A program made the position numbers and the translations under genes. Below, piece after piece: positions 15,920 to 24,223 of a stretch of 36,935 bases of DNA. The notes below the pieces were generated by a model. That model did not search any database. It saw only the letters and a program-made list of their open reading frames with translations, and was not told the DNA's origin. Position 1 is the stretch's first letter; each line of letters begins with the position of its first letter. This stretch comes from Bacteroidales bacterium (GTDB lineage Bacteria > Bacteroidota > Bacteroidia > Bacteroidales > UBA6680), in contig JAFGOQ010000222.1 of the NCBI GenBank assembly GCA_016926405.1, positions 1 to 36,935 on the forward strand. Direction: 5' to 3'.

Positions 15920-17113
15920 TTACTCTACTTTACTAAGAACCTCTTTAATTCTTCTGAAAGCCTCTTTTAAACTTTCGTCTGAAGCTGCATACGACAAACG
16001 TACAGTGTTTGGCTCGCCAAAAGCTTCACCCGGAACAATTGCTACGTAAGCATTATTAAGAATATACATACACAAATCTTGTGCATCGTTAATCTTAACA
16101 CCGTTAATAGTTTTTCCAAAATAGTACGAAACATCAGGTAAGAAATAGAAAGCACCTTTTGGTAAGTTTGTCTTAAATCCTTCAATATCGTTTAACAATT
16201 CAAACACCATATCTCTACGACGCTTAAATGTATCAATCATCTCTTTCGATGTTGAATTTGGATTTTGAATAGCCTCTAAAGCAGCCATCTGAGCAACCGA
16301 ACAAGCACCCGAAGTCATTTGACCTTGTAACTTACTACAAGCCGATGCAATAATTTGAGGAGCGGCAATATAACCAATTCTCCATCCTGTCATTGCATAA
16401 CCTTTACTTACACCATTAACAATAATTACTCGGTCGAAAATTGATTTATGAACAGCAATACTTGCATGCTCGCCAACAAAGTTAATGTACTCGTAAATCT
16501 CGTCAGAGATAATATATACATGTGGATATTTCTCTAAAACCTTTGCTAAAGCAGCAAGCTCGTCAGCCGAATAAATACTTCCTGTTGGATTCGATGGAGA
16601 ACACAACATAAAAAGCTTAGTCTTATCGGTAATAGCATTCTCTAACTGCTCTGGAGTAATTTTATATTCGTTTGATTGAAGTGTATCAACAATAACAGGA
16701 GTACCATCGGCAAGTTTTACCTGCTCAATGTAACTAACCCAGTATGGTGCAGGAATAATAACCTCGTCGCCCTCGTTAACCATACTAAGCATAACATTTG
16801 CCAACGAGTGTTTTGCTCCAGCCGAAACAACAATCTGACTTGGAGTATATTCTAAGTTATTATCTCGTTTTAACTTATTTGTAATTGCAGTAAGCAAATC
16901 GGCATAACCAGGAACTGGCGAATAAAACGAGATATTATTATCGATAGCTTTCTTAGCTGCATCTTTAACAACATCTGGAGTAAAAAAGTCGGGCTCACCA
17001 ACACTTAAGTTAATAACGTCGTGTCCCTTAGCCTTAAGCTCTCTACTTTGTTGAGACATAGCTAATGTTTGAGAAATAGCTAATCTCGAAATTCTATTTG
17101 AAAGTACTGTCAT
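15920..17113 (-). CDS. aspC: aspartate aminotransferase, class I PLP enzyme
   Basis: 397 aa. Class Ib aminotransferase features: SVGEPDFFTPD, PSNPTGSIY, and the PLP Schiff-base Lys in GVSKGYAMTGWRIGY, with the phosphate-binding Arg downstream. It interconverts aspartate and oxaloacetate with 2-oxoglutarate/glutamate in the cytoplasm; close homologues also accept prephenate, which sequence alone cannot exclude. Single gene, divergent from the plus-strand gene at 17363. Confidence 0.92.
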   Translation of the reverse strand: MTVLSNRISRLAISQTLAMSQQSRELKAKGHDVINLSVGEPDFFTPDVVKDAAKKAIDNNISFYSPVPGYADLLTAITNKLKRDNNLEYTPSQIVVSAGAKHSLANVMLSMVNEGDEVIIPAPYWVSYIEQVKLADGTPVIVDTLQSNEYKITPEQLENAITDKTKLFMLCSPSNPTGSIYSADELAALAKVLEKYPHVYIISDEIYEYINFVGEHASIAVHKSIFDRVIIVNGVSKGYAMTGWRIGYIAAPQIIASACSKLQGQMTSGACSVAQMAALEAIQNPNSTSKEMIDTFKRRRDMVFELLNDIEGFKTNLPKGAFYFLPDVSYYFGKTINGVKINDAQDLCMYILNNAYVAIVPGEAFGEPNTVRLSYAASDESLKEAFRRIKEVLSKVE

Positions 17114-17137
17114 GATATTTTAGTATTTTTTGATATT

Positions 17138-17180
17138 CAAACCTAAAAATTTCTTTGCCTATTGGGCAGTCACAAATTTA
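17138..17180 (-). promoter_or_regulatory. aspC promoter region with two TAnnTTTG elements
   Basis: Two perfect -7 matches on the minus strand: TAGGTTTG (17138-17145) and TAAATTTG (17173-17180). The TTTG of the second could serve as a -33 element for the first, although the 27-bp spacing is longer than usual. Confidence 0.5.
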
Positions 17181-17362
17181 CAATTTTAGACATTGTATTT
17201 ACCGTTTTTACAAAAATTAAAACTGCTATAAAATATAGAAATGACAATTGAAAAACACATTTGCGATAAACAGAATAAATTATACCGATTATTATTATCT
17301 TCGTTTCGGTAATTAATTTTACCGAAAAAAAAGACAATACATATTTAAATAAACTGTTACCA

Positions 17363-17884
17363 ATGGAAAACACTATTAATATTTTATCAGTAATCTTACC
17401 TCTAATTATATTTGGTATTATAATTATATATATCATTAAATCGTTTTTACAAAACGAAAGTAAGCAGCGTATACAAGCTCAGCTTTTAGAGACACGAAAA
17501 GTTCTTATACCTCTTAAGTTTCAAGCATACGAGCGTCTTTCTCTGTTTTTAGAGCGCATTACTCCCGAAAATATTCTTATACGAATTAACAAACCTGGCA
17601 TATCGGCTAAAGAACTTCACTTAATGTGCATTAACTCAATAAAACAAGAGTTCGAGCACAACCTATCGCAACAAGTTTATGTTAATTACGACACTTGGAT
17701 GGTTATTAGAAAAGCAAAAAGCGAAATCGAAAAACTTATTAACGAAACAGCCAAAGAGCTTAAAAAAGACGACAACACAATGACATTCTCTACCGAGTTA
17801 TTAACATCGTTTGTTTCGCTACAAATAGACCCAATAGAGTCGGCACAAAGAAAGTTGAAACAAGAAATTGAGTTGCATTTTTAG
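17363..17884 (+). CDS. conserved membrane-anchored protein of unknown function (possibly DUF7935)
   Basis: 173 aa. One N-terminal TM helix (about 8-27, ILSVILPLIIFGIIIIYIIK) is followed by a charged, mostly helical domain with LKFQAYERLSLFLERI, which I associate tentatively with a Bacteroidota-specific family (DUF7935). No catalytic motif seen. Divergent from aspC; its 3' side faces a minisatellite array. Function unknown. Confidence 0.7.
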   Translation: MENTINILSVILPLIIFGIIIIYIIKSFLQNESKQRIQAQLLETRKVLIPLKFQAYERLSLFLERITPENILIRINKPGISAKELHLMCINSIKQEFEHNLSQQVYVNYDTWMVIRKAKSEIEKLINETAKELKKDDNTMTFSTELLTSFVSLQIDPIESAQRKLKQEIELHF

Positions 17885-17944
17885 AGAGCATAGCTTTATT
17901 GTTAATATAACAACAGCTTCACCAATACATTATCAATAATTTTT

Positions 17945-18238
17945 TGGTGAACAATAGTTTGCAACACTTGATTAGCTATGAATTTTCGGAAAACATTAGT
18001 TTGCAATACTTGATTAACAAAGATTTTCTGGAAAACATTAGTTTGCAATACTTGATTAACAAAGAATTTCTGGAAAACATTAGTTTGCAATACTTGATTA
18101 GCTATAAATTTCCGGAAAACATTAGTTTGCAACACTTGATTAACAATAAATTTCTGGAAAACATTAGTTTGCAACACTTGATTGGCAATGAATTTCCGAA
18201 AAACATTAGTTTGCAACACTTGATTAGCTATAAAAAAA
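17945..18238. repeat. 42-bp tandem repeat (minisatellite), 7 copies
   Basis: AGTTTGCAA recurs at 17956, 17998, 18040, 18082, 18124, 18166 and 18208, exactly 42 bp apart. Each unit has a nearly invariant part of about 26 bp (AAAACATTAGTTTGC + AAYACTTGATT) and a variable part of about 16 bp (e.g. AGCTATGAATTTTCGG, AACAAAGATTTTCTGG). The first copy is partly diverged at its left side and the last runs into the hnd terminator. The reverse complement core GCCAATCAAGTGTTGC (18171-18186) is shared, one mismatch, with the 21-bp array at 7251. Confidence 0.95.
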
Positions 18239-18268
18239 GCGGGCTTCACAAAATGTGAGCCCGCTTTT
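18232..18268 (-). terminator. strong intrinsic terminator of the hnd operon
   Basis: AAAAGCGGGCTCACA...TGTGAAGCCCGC stem with a TTTTTTT tract on the minus strand, 18 bp after the hndA stop. GC-rich against the surrounding DNA. Confidence 0.92.
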
Positions 18269-18285
18269 ATATTTATTATCAACGA

Positions 18286-18774
18286 CTACAATCCGTCGTA
18301 CTCTTCAATAATTTTACGTACCTCGTCAGGCGACACACGACCGTAAGTTTTTTCTCCTACCATAACAACAGGAGCTAAACCACAAGCGCCAACACAACGC
18401 AAACAACTTAACGAGAATTTACCGTCTTGGGCTGTTTCACCAACTTCTAATTTAAGAACACGCTTAAACTCTTCTAATACTTTATCGGCACCACGCACGT
18501 AACATGCAGTACCAGTACAGATAGAAATAGGGAATTTACCTTTTGGTTTCATTGTAAAGAACGAATAAAATGTTACAACACCATAAACCTTTGCAACAGA
18601 AATATTCAATTCTTTAGCTACTACCTCTTGAATCTCGGCAGGAAGGTAACCAAAAATACTTTGAGCCTTATGAAGAACGTTAATTAACTCTCCCGGATCG
18701 TTATTAAACGATTTACATACATCTCTAAGAGTATCTAAATCCGTTTTCTTTAATTCTATAGTATATCCAGACAT
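18286..18774 (-). CDS. hndA: NADP/NAD-linked [FeFe] hydrogenase, NuoE-like subunit (HndA/HydC)
   Basis: 162 aa, NuoE family. The [2Fe-2S] ligands are in CTGTAC and CVGAC after a helical N-terminal domain. It transfers electrons within the hydrogenase between the FMN subunit and the catalytic subunit. It is the last gene of the hndB-hndC-hndD-hndA unit, 34 nt after hndD; in the Desulfovibrio Hnd operon it comes first, so the order is permuted. Followed by a strong terminator. Confidence 0.92.
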   Translation of the reverse strand: MSGYTIELKKTDLDTLRDVCKSFNNDPGELINVLHKAQSIFGYLPAEIQEVVAKELNISVAKVYGVVTFYSFFTMKPKGKFPISICTGTACYVRGADKVLEEFKRVLKLEVGETAQDGKFSLSCLRCVGACGLAPVVMVGEKTYGRVSPDEVRKIIEEYDGL

Positions 18775-18808
18775 AATCTTTCTTTAATATTAGTAATACT
18801 CAATTAAA

Positions 18809-20590
18809 TTAATCCTCTTTTTCATGAATCACAGTCTGCTTACTAGCATAGTGAGTATGAAGAAGATGATGTGCTTTCTCGCTCATAGGAGTACCAAGGA
18901 ACTTTTCGTAAAGTTCTGCAATAGCAGGATTCTCGTGAGACTTACGGATAGCTTTTCCGTCGTCTTCGCGATAAAGAGCAGCAGCACGTTTTTTAAGGAT
19001 AGAAGAATCGCCATGGTGAAGAGGCTGACCACCACCACCAATACATCCACCAGGACAAGCCATGATTTCAATAGCGTGGAATTCAGACTTACCAGCTCTG
19101 ATATCTTCAAGTAATTTACGAGCATTACCCAAACCATGAGCAATACCAATATTTAATTCAAGTCCGTTAAAGTCAACTTTAGCAGCTCTGATACCCTCAA
19201 GACCACGTAATTGTTGGAATTCAACTTTCTCAAGTTTTTTCTTAGTGAAAACCTCGTAAGCAGTACGAGTAGCAGCTTCGATAACACCTCCAGTAACACC
19301 GAAGATAACAGAAGCACCTGTACTCTCGCCCATAGGAGAATCAAAATCTTCTTCTGGAAGAGTCTTGATATCCATGTTTGCTTGCTTAATAAGGTGAGCT
19401 AATTCGCGAGTAGTTAAAGCAAAGTCAACATCTGGGTTTCCGTCTACTTTAAACTCATCTCTTTCCGACTCGTATTTCTTAGCAACACAAGGCATAATTG
19501 AAACAACAACTAAATCCTCGCGCTTAACACCAATTTTGTCGGCAAAATATGTTTTTGCAATAGCACCAAACATCTGTTGCGGAGAACGAGCTGTTGATGG
19601 TATATCAATCATATCAGGGAATTGAGCTTCGAAGAAGTTAACCCAACCCGGACAACACGAAGTTAAAATAGGAAGTTTAACATTCTTATCGCCTTCAAGG
19701 TGTTTTGTAAGACGACCTAATAACTCAGTACCCTCTTCCATAATTGTAAGGTCGGCAGCAAAGTCAGTATCAAATACAAAATTAAAACCTAAACGACGAA
19801 GCGCAGCAGCCATCTGTCCAGTAACAAGGTTACCTGGTTCCATACCAAACTCTTCACCAAGAGCAGCACGAACAGCAGGAGCTGTTTGAACGATAACAGT
19901 TTTCGATGGATCGGCAAGAGCACGAATAACAGATGGAGTATGATCAACCTCTGTTAAAGCACCAGTAGGACAAACAGCCACACACTGTCCACAGTAAGTA
20001 CAAGTAGACTTCTGAAGATCCATTTCGAAAGCAGGAGCTACAACAGCTTCAAATCCACGATTAACAGCAAAAAGAGCACCTACAGTTTGTACATCGTTAC
20101 ACATTGTCTCGCATCTGCGACACATAACGCACTTATCCATATCGCGGATAATCGATGGTGAGTAGTCTTTCTGGTATGTCGACATCTCAGCAGTGTCTTG
20201 ATAAGGAATCTCGCGAACACCTAACTTAACAGCAAGGTCTTGAAGCTCGCAGTGACCCGACTTAGCACAAGATAAACACTCTTTTGGATGATCTGATAAT
20301 ATAAATTCTAAAACAGTACGACGAGCATTAATAACACGCATACTGCTAGTTCTTACAACCATTCCTTCGTCAACATTTGTTGAACACGATGGAGCAAGGT
20401 TTCTTCTGCCCTCAACTTCAACAACACAAATACGACAGCCACCTGGCTTATTCTCGATATTCATGCCATGAAGATCCATGTAACAAAGGACTGGTATATC
20501 TATTCCTAATTGTTTAGCCGCCTTATAAATAGTAGTACCTTTTTCTACTTCTACTTGTTGGCCATCTATAGTTAATTTTACTAAATTCAT
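18809..20590 (-). CDS. hndD: [FeFe] hydrogenase catalytic subunit (HndD/HydA type)
   Basis: 593 aa. Domains in order: plant-type [2Fe-2S] (C36, C52, C55, C69); His/Cys [4Fe-4S] (H101, C105, C108, C114); two [4Fe-4S] (C154-C164 and C197-C207); H-cluster domain with L1 TSCCPGW (C312/C313), L2 MPCVAKKYE (C368) and L3 EIMACPGGCIGGGGQP (C512, C516); C-terminal small-subunit-like region ending HHLLHTHY. All catalytic and proton-path residues I can check are canonical, so an active H2-forming or H2-oxidising enzyme is expected. With HndA and HndC it should form a soluble NAD(P)-linked, possibly electron-bifurcating complex. A strong Shine-Dalgarno precedes it. No signal peptide: cytoplasmic. Confidence 0.95.
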   Translation of the reverse strand: MNLVKLTIDGQQVEVEKGTTIYKAAKQLGIDIPVLCYMDLHGMNIENKPGGCRICVVEVEGRRNLAPSCSTNVDEGMVVRTSSMRVINARRTVLEFILSDHPKECLSCAKSGHCELQDLAVKLGVREIPYQDTAEMSTYQKDYSPSIIRDMDKCVMCRRCETMCNDVQTVGALFAVNRGFEAVVAPAFEMDLQKSTCTYCGQCVAVCPTGALTEVDHTPSVIRALADPSKTVIVQTAPAVRAALGEEFGMEPGNLVTGQMAAALRRLGFNFVFDTDFAADLTIMEEGTELLGRLTKHLEGDKNVKLPILTSCCPGWVNFFEAQFPDMIDIPSTARSPQQMFGAIAKTYFADKIGVKREDLVVVSIMPCVAKKYESERDEFKVDGNPDVDFALTTRELAHLIKQANMDIKTLPEEDFDSPMGESTGASVIFGVTGGVIEAATRTAYEVFTKKKLEKVEFQQLRGLEGIRAAKVDFNGLELNIGIAHGLGNARKLLEDIRAGKSEFHAIEIMACPGGCIGGGGQPLHHGDSSILKKRAAALYREDDGKAIRKSHENPAIAELYEKFLGTPMSEKAHHLLHTHYASKQTVIHEKED

Positions 20591-20599
20591 TCTTGATAA

Positions 20600-20605
20600 C
20601 CCTCC
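20600..20605 (-). promoter_or_regulatory. strong Shine-Dalgarno of hndD
   Basis: GGAGGG about 9 nt before the ATG on the minus strand. Such strong SD sequences are unusual in Bacteroidota and are not seen before most neighbours. Confidence 0.7.
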
Positions 20606-20607
20606 AA

Positions 20608-22401
20608 TTATTTGATAAAAATTGCGTTAAACTTACACTTCTCGATACAAGCACCACACTTAATACATGTAGCAGTGTCGATAATATGAGCTTGTTTTCT
20701 CTCTCCCGAGATAGCACCAACAGGACAAACTCTAGCACAAGCAGTACAGCCAACACAGTTATCGGCCTCAATTACATATTGCATTAGATCTTTACAAGCG
20801 CCTGCAGGACACTTCTTATCTTCAACGTGAGCAAGATACTCGCTGTAGAAGTTTTTAATAGTTGAAAGAATAGGGTTTGGAGATGTTTGACCTAATCCAC
20901 ATAGCGATGTATCTTTAATTACATTACACATGTTAACTAATAAGTCAAGATCTTCTTTAGTACCGTTTCCTTTAGTAATTTTTCCAAGAATTTCGTGAAG
21001 ACGTTTGTTACCAATACGACATGGAGCACACTTACCACATGATTCTTCTACTGTAAATTCTAGGTAGAATTTAGCAACAGAAACCATACAGTCGTCCTCG
21101 TCCATAACAATCATACCTCCCGAACCCATCATAGATCCAGCAGCCATAAGAGTATCAAAGTCAATTGGTGTATCAAGGTGTTCTTCTGTTAAACAACCTC
21201 CCGAAGGACCACCTGTTTGAACAGCCTTAAATTTCTTACCATCTTTAATACCACCACCAATTTCGAAAATTACTTCGCGAAGAGTGATACCCATTGGAAC
21301 CTCGATAAGTCCAACATTGTTGATTTTACCAGCAAGAGCAAATACTTTTGTTCCTTTTGATTTCTCAGTACCAATGCTAGCAAACCACTCGGCTCCTTTA
21401 TTAATAATAACAGGAATATTAGCAAACGTCTCAACGTTGTTAACATTTGTTGGTTTTCCTTTATAACCCGACTCAGCAGGGAATGGAGGCTTAACAGTAG
21501 GCTCGCCACGCTCACCTTCCATAGAGTGAATAAGAGCAGTCTCTTCACCACAAACAAAAGCACCAGCACCGTAACGCATTTCGATATCAAAATCGAAACC
21601 TGTTCCGAAAATATCTTTACCAAGCATTCCGTATTCACGAGCTTGCTTAATAGCTGTTTTAAGTCTTTCGATTGCCAAAGGATACTCGGCACGAATATAA
21701 ATTAAACCAATAGATGCTTTTGTAGAGTAACCACAAATAGCCATTGCCTCAAGAACAGCATGTGGATCACCTTCAAGAATCGAACGATCCATAAAAGCTC
21801 CTGGGTCTCCCTCGTCGGCATTACAAACAACGTATTTCTGATCGGCATCGTTCTTAGCACAGAACTCCCACTTTAATCCAGTAGGGAATCCACCGCCCCC
21901 ACGACCGCGTAAACCCGACTTCTTAATTTCGTCGATTACTTGTCCTGGTGTTAACTCTGTCAAACATTTTCCAAGAGCCGAATAACCATCTCTTGCAATA
22001 TATTCTTCAATATTTTCTGGGTTAATAAAACCACAGTTACGTAAAGCTATACGAATTTGTTTTTTGTAAAAGCCCATGTGCTTAGAGTCACTAACATGCT
22101 CTTCTTTCTTAGGATCTTTGTACAATAAACGCTCAACTTTACGACCTTTAATGATATGCTCGTCGATAATTTCTTTAACATCATCAGGAGTAACCTGAGT
22201 GTAGAAAGTATTATCAGGCATAACTTTAACGATAGGTCCTTTTTCGCAGAAACCAAAACATCCTGTAGGAACAACTTGAACTTCGCCTGCAAGATTTTTT
22301 TCTTCTAACTCTTTTTTAAAATTTTCGATGATTGTTTCGCCAGCAGAAGCTCTACAACCAGTACCGGCACATACCAGTAAATGCATTTTATATTTTGCCA
22401 T
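20608..22401 (-). CDS. hndC: [FeFe] hydrogenase NADH/FMN-binding subunit, full-length (HndC/HydB)
   Basis: 597 aa. The N-terminal thioredoxin-like [2Fe-2S] domain has CAGTGC and CFGFC. The NuoF core has the FMN loop GLRGRGGGGFPTGLKW, the NADH segment GAGAFVCGEETAL, an SLBB domain and a [4Fe-4S] site ESCGKCAPCRIG...SLCGLGQ. The C-terminus has two further [4Fe-4S] clusters (CVGCTACARVCP, CIKCGACIEKC). This is the full architecture of HydB from bifurcating HydABC complexes, where the C-terminal ferredoxin-like domain is thought to matter for ferredoxin coupling. 18 nt between it and hndB. Confidence 0.95.
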   Translation of the reverse strand: MAKYKMHLLVCAGTGCRASAGETIIENFKKELEEKNLAGEVQVVPTGCFGFCEKGPIVKVMPDNTFYTQVTPDDVKEIIDEHIIKGRKVERLLYKDPKKEEHVSDSKHMGFYKKQIRIALRNCGFINPENIEEYIARDGYSALGKCLTELTPGQVIDEIKKSGLRGRGGGGFPTGLKWEFCAKNDADQKYVVCNADEGDPGAFMDRSILEGDPHAVLEAMAICGYSTKASIGLIYIRAEYPLAIERLKTAIKQAREYGMLGKDIFGTGFDFDIEMRYGAGAFVCGEETALIHSMEGERGEPTVKPPFPAESGYKGKPTNVNNVETFANIPVIINKGAEWFASIGTEKSKGTKVFALAGKINNVGLIEVPMGITLREVIFEIGGGIKDGKKFKAVQTGGPSGGCLTEEHLDTPIDFDTLMAAGSMMGSGGMIVMDEDDCMVSVAKFYLEFTVEESCGKCAPCRIGNKRLHEILGKITKGNGTKEDLDLLVNMCNVIKDTSLCGLGQTSPNPILSTIKNFYSEYLAHVEDKKCPAGACKDLMQYVIEADNCVGCTACARVCPVGAISGERKQAHIIDTATCIKCGACIEKCKFNAIFIK

Positions 22402-22409
22402 CGGTAGAT

Positions 22410-22417
22410 CCTCCCTT
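22410..22417 (-). promoter_or_regulatory. strong Shine-Dalgarno of hndC
   Basis: AAGGGAGG 8 nt before the ATG on the minus strand, a near-perfect anti-SD match, located just 3' of the hndB stop. Confidence 0.75.
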
Positions 22418-22419
22418 AA

Positions 22420-22812
22420 TTAGTCAATTGTTTCATAATTTTGCGGAATAATACCCTCTACTAATTCACCATTCTTGATGTACTTTTCGATGATTTCGTC
22501 CGCTTTTTTAATATCCACATATCCAAAAACTATTGGATCTTGACCAGGAAGTTTAACCTCTATAGTAGGCTCTGCATAGCAATAACCCATATCACCTGTT
22601 TGGGCAACTACTGCATCGATACTACGTTTTGGCAACTCTTCTGCAAAATAATTAAAAATCTCTTTGGCACCCGAAGCGATACCGCTGGTAGCCATACCAA
22701 CTTTAATTTGCACAATGCTTTCTGGGTTATCACCCTTCTCGCGCAAATCAATCTTTGACTTAAGTTCTCCTGAAAGCTTCTTTAAGTCGGCTAATGATTT
22801 AATTTTTGACAT
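22420..22812 (-). CDS. hndB: HndB-like thioredoxin-fold subunit lacking cluster cysteines
   Basis: 130 aa. An N-terminal helical segment is followed by a thioredoxin-like ferredoxin fold with VGMATSGIASGAKE where relatives have a Cys, and TGDMGYCYAEP. Only one Cys occurs in the whole protein, so it cannot hold a [2Fe-2S] cluster by itself. First gene of the hnd unit, 18 nt before hndC, matching the HndB place next to HndC in Hnd-type hydrogenases. A structural or assembly role is likelier than electron transfer. Confidence 0.8.
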   Translation of the reverse strand: MSKIKSLADLKKLSGELKSKIDLREKGDNPESIVQIKVGMATSGIASGAKEIFNYFAEELPKRSIDAVVAQTGDMGYCYAEPTIEVKLPGQDPIVFGYVDIKKADEIIEKYIKNGELVEGIIPQNYETID

Positions 22813-22861
22813 AATAGTACTCGTTTATTTATCTCTTATTGCGTTTCGTATAAATTTCCTG

Positions 22862-22869
22862 CAAATTTA
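22862..22869 (-). promoter_or_regulatory. -7 promoter element of hnd operon
   Basis: Perfect TAAATTTG (TAnnTTTG) on the minus strand, 50 bp before the hndB start codon. No good TTTG sits at -33; instead the Rex-like box lies 15 bp further upstream, overlapping the -33 region, as expected for a repressor operator. Confidence 0.55.
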
Positions 22870-22883
22870 AGTTACAAATCCGA

Positions 22884-22901
22884 TTGTTAATAAAATAACG
22901 C
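22884..22901. promoter_or_regulatory. Rex-like operator of hnd operon
   Basis: TTGTTAATAAAATAACGC matches TTGTTAA-N4-TTAACAA at 11 of 14 defined positions, with intact GTTA-N6-TAAC. It overlaps the expected -33 region of the hnd promoter. Confidence 0.5.
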
Positions 22902-22919
22902 CCTAATTAACACCCTCTT

Positions 22920-23465
22920 TTACTTAATTTGTATTTCTTCTAAATTGGAGTTAATAAATTCAGTTAAAAAGCCATAGACTTCTGGTGTGTTTATCGAAAC
23001 ATCACCCAAAGCTTCCTTTATTTCGAGGGTTGTAAATTCAAATTCTGCACTATTTATTTTGTGCTTATATCTAAAATTTACATTTGGCGTTCCGGTAATC
23101 AACATAGCTAAAACACCAGATATATCGCCTAACTCGGGACGATCGATATTAGAATGCGAAAAATGAACTTCTACTTTTGTTCCTTTTCCTAATACCGACG
23201 AAATATTTAGCCATCCTCCTGTTTGTTCGGCATTCTGTTTAAATAGGGCTATTCCCATACCCACCTTTCGGGTGGTACGGGTAGTATAAAAAGGATCGGA
23301 AACTCTTTTTACAGTATCCTCGCTCATCCCCTTCCCGTTATCAATAATACAAATATCAAATGTATCGGAATCTAAATTCTCTACTACTTCAATTTCAACC
23401 AACGTAGCTTTAGCCGAAATTGAGTTATGAACAATATCAAGTATGTGAAGTGACAACTCCTTCAT
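22920..23465 (-). CDS. orphan histidine-kinase-like ATPase of hydrogenase regulatory module
   Basis: 181 aa. The HATPase_c fold has N box (DIVHNSISA), G1 (IDNGKGM), F box (DPFYTTR) and G2 (VGMGIALFK). There is no dimerisation/phospho-acceptor His domain and no sensor domain, so it cannot be a normal histidine kinase. After about residue 110 there is an extra 70-residue C-terminal domain I do not recognise. Its start overlaps the PHP gene stop by 4 nt (ATGA). The same ATPase type accompanies PHP and DRTGG genes beside [FeFe] hydrogenases in Clostridia. Likely a protein kinase or switch within that module. Confidence 0.85.
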   Translation of the reverse strand: MKELSLHILDIVHNSISAKATLVEIEVVENLDSDTFDICIIDNGKGMSEDTVKRVSDPFYTTRTTRKVGMGIALFKQNAEQTGGWLNISSVLGKGTKVEVHFSHSNIDRPELGDISGVLAMLITGTPNVNFRYKHKINSAEFEFTTLEIKEALGDVSINTPEVYGFLTEFINSNLEEIQIK

Positions 23466-24202
23466 ATTTTAACAATTTTTCGACCATCAATTTTATTTAA
23501 GGCCATTCGAACTTCTTCAAAAGAAAGTTCCTTCATTTGTAACTCTGTAAATACTTTACCTATATCATCAACATAATGAGCATCTGAATTTCTAACAAAA
23601 GAAAAATCTTTTAAATATGAGTTTTCAACAATGAATTCAGAGAAATCGCAATGGGGCGATAACCCAAGTGCATCAAATTTTAATCCTTTAGGAACAAAAC
23701 CTAACTGACTAATAATGCTGTTTTTTGATTTGTCGATATGAGCAGGTATAAATATCCCATTTAACTGAGATACTTTTTCAGATATTTCGTCGATGCTTTT
23801 TCGTAATGCCGATGTTAGCAACAACTCTTCTTCATAAATAATATCTTCGTTTTTATCGATAACAACTTGGTATCCGAAAAACGAAGGATCGTTTAAAAAA
23901 CCAGGTAAATTTTCTTCAATAAAATCCTGAAATTCTATCAATTGATGATCTTTCTCGAAAAAAACTAAACAGTGAACCTCTTCCGATGTAGTAACCTCGG
24001 CACCACACAGAACCAAAATATCATCATTCTCTGCAAGTTCTTTTACCAAATAACACTGACGAACAGAGTTATGATCGGTAATACCTATAATATCGATATT
24101 TTGCGCCTTTGCCTTTGCAAGGATATTTTTAGGAGTCATATCCAAATCTCCACAAGGCGACAATAGTGTGTGAATATGTAAATCGGCCTTGTATAGATTC
24201 AT
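23462..24202 (-). CDS. PHP-domain phosphoesterase
   Basis: 246 aa. The PHP metal-binding motifs are intact: DLHIHTLLSPCGD, GITDHNS, CGAEVTTSEEVH and the C-terminal NSDAHY. The family hydrolyses phosphoester bonds, including nucleotides and phosphopeptides; the substrate here is unknown. Translationally coupled to the downstream HATPase gene. Its conserved company beside [FeFe] hydrogenases suggests a signalling molecule or a phosphoprotein as substrate. It is separated from the upstream gene by a terminator-like hairpin. Confidence 0.88.
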   Translation of the reverse strand: MNLYKADLHIHTLLSPCGDLDMTPKNILAKAKAQNIDIIGITDHNSVRQCYLVKELAENDDILVLCGAEVTTSEEVHCLVFFEKDHQLIEFQDFIEENLPGFLNDPSFFGYQVVIDKNEDIIYEEELLLTSALRKSIDEISEKVSQLNGIFIPAHIDKSKNSIISQLGFVPKGLKFDALGLSPHCDFSEFIVENSYLKDFSFVRNSDAHYVDDIGKVFTELQMKELSFEEVRMALNKIDGRKIVKI

Positions 24203-24223
24203 TTTTTATTGATATTAATTCCT

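Larger units (their letters stand above)
17885..18285. other. 401-bp gap between convergent genes, non-coding
   Basis: Contents in order: a small TTGTTA-ATA-TAACAA palindrome just after the upstream gene, the 42-bp tandem repeat, and the terminator of the hnd operon. Two ORFs (104 aa plus, 126 aa minus) cover it, but only because 42 is a multiple of three and the unit has no stop; both start at TTG and run through the terminator, so I do not call them genes. Confidence 0.8.

Noticed and set aside
17897-17914. TTGTTA-ATA-TAACAA as another Rex box
   Set aside because: The spacer is 3 nt shorter than the operator form and it sits after a gene end; GTTA-N3-TAAC also appears at about 6394 and 15886 in non-promoter places.
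17945-18238. CRISPR-like array
   Set aside because: The spacers (about 16 bp) are near copies of each other, far too short, and no cas gene is present.
17902-18282. 126-aa minus-strand and 104-aa plus-strand ORFs with 14-residue repeats
   Set aside because: Both exist because the 42-bp unit has no stop and is a multiple of 3; both start at TTG and read through the hnd terminator hairpin.
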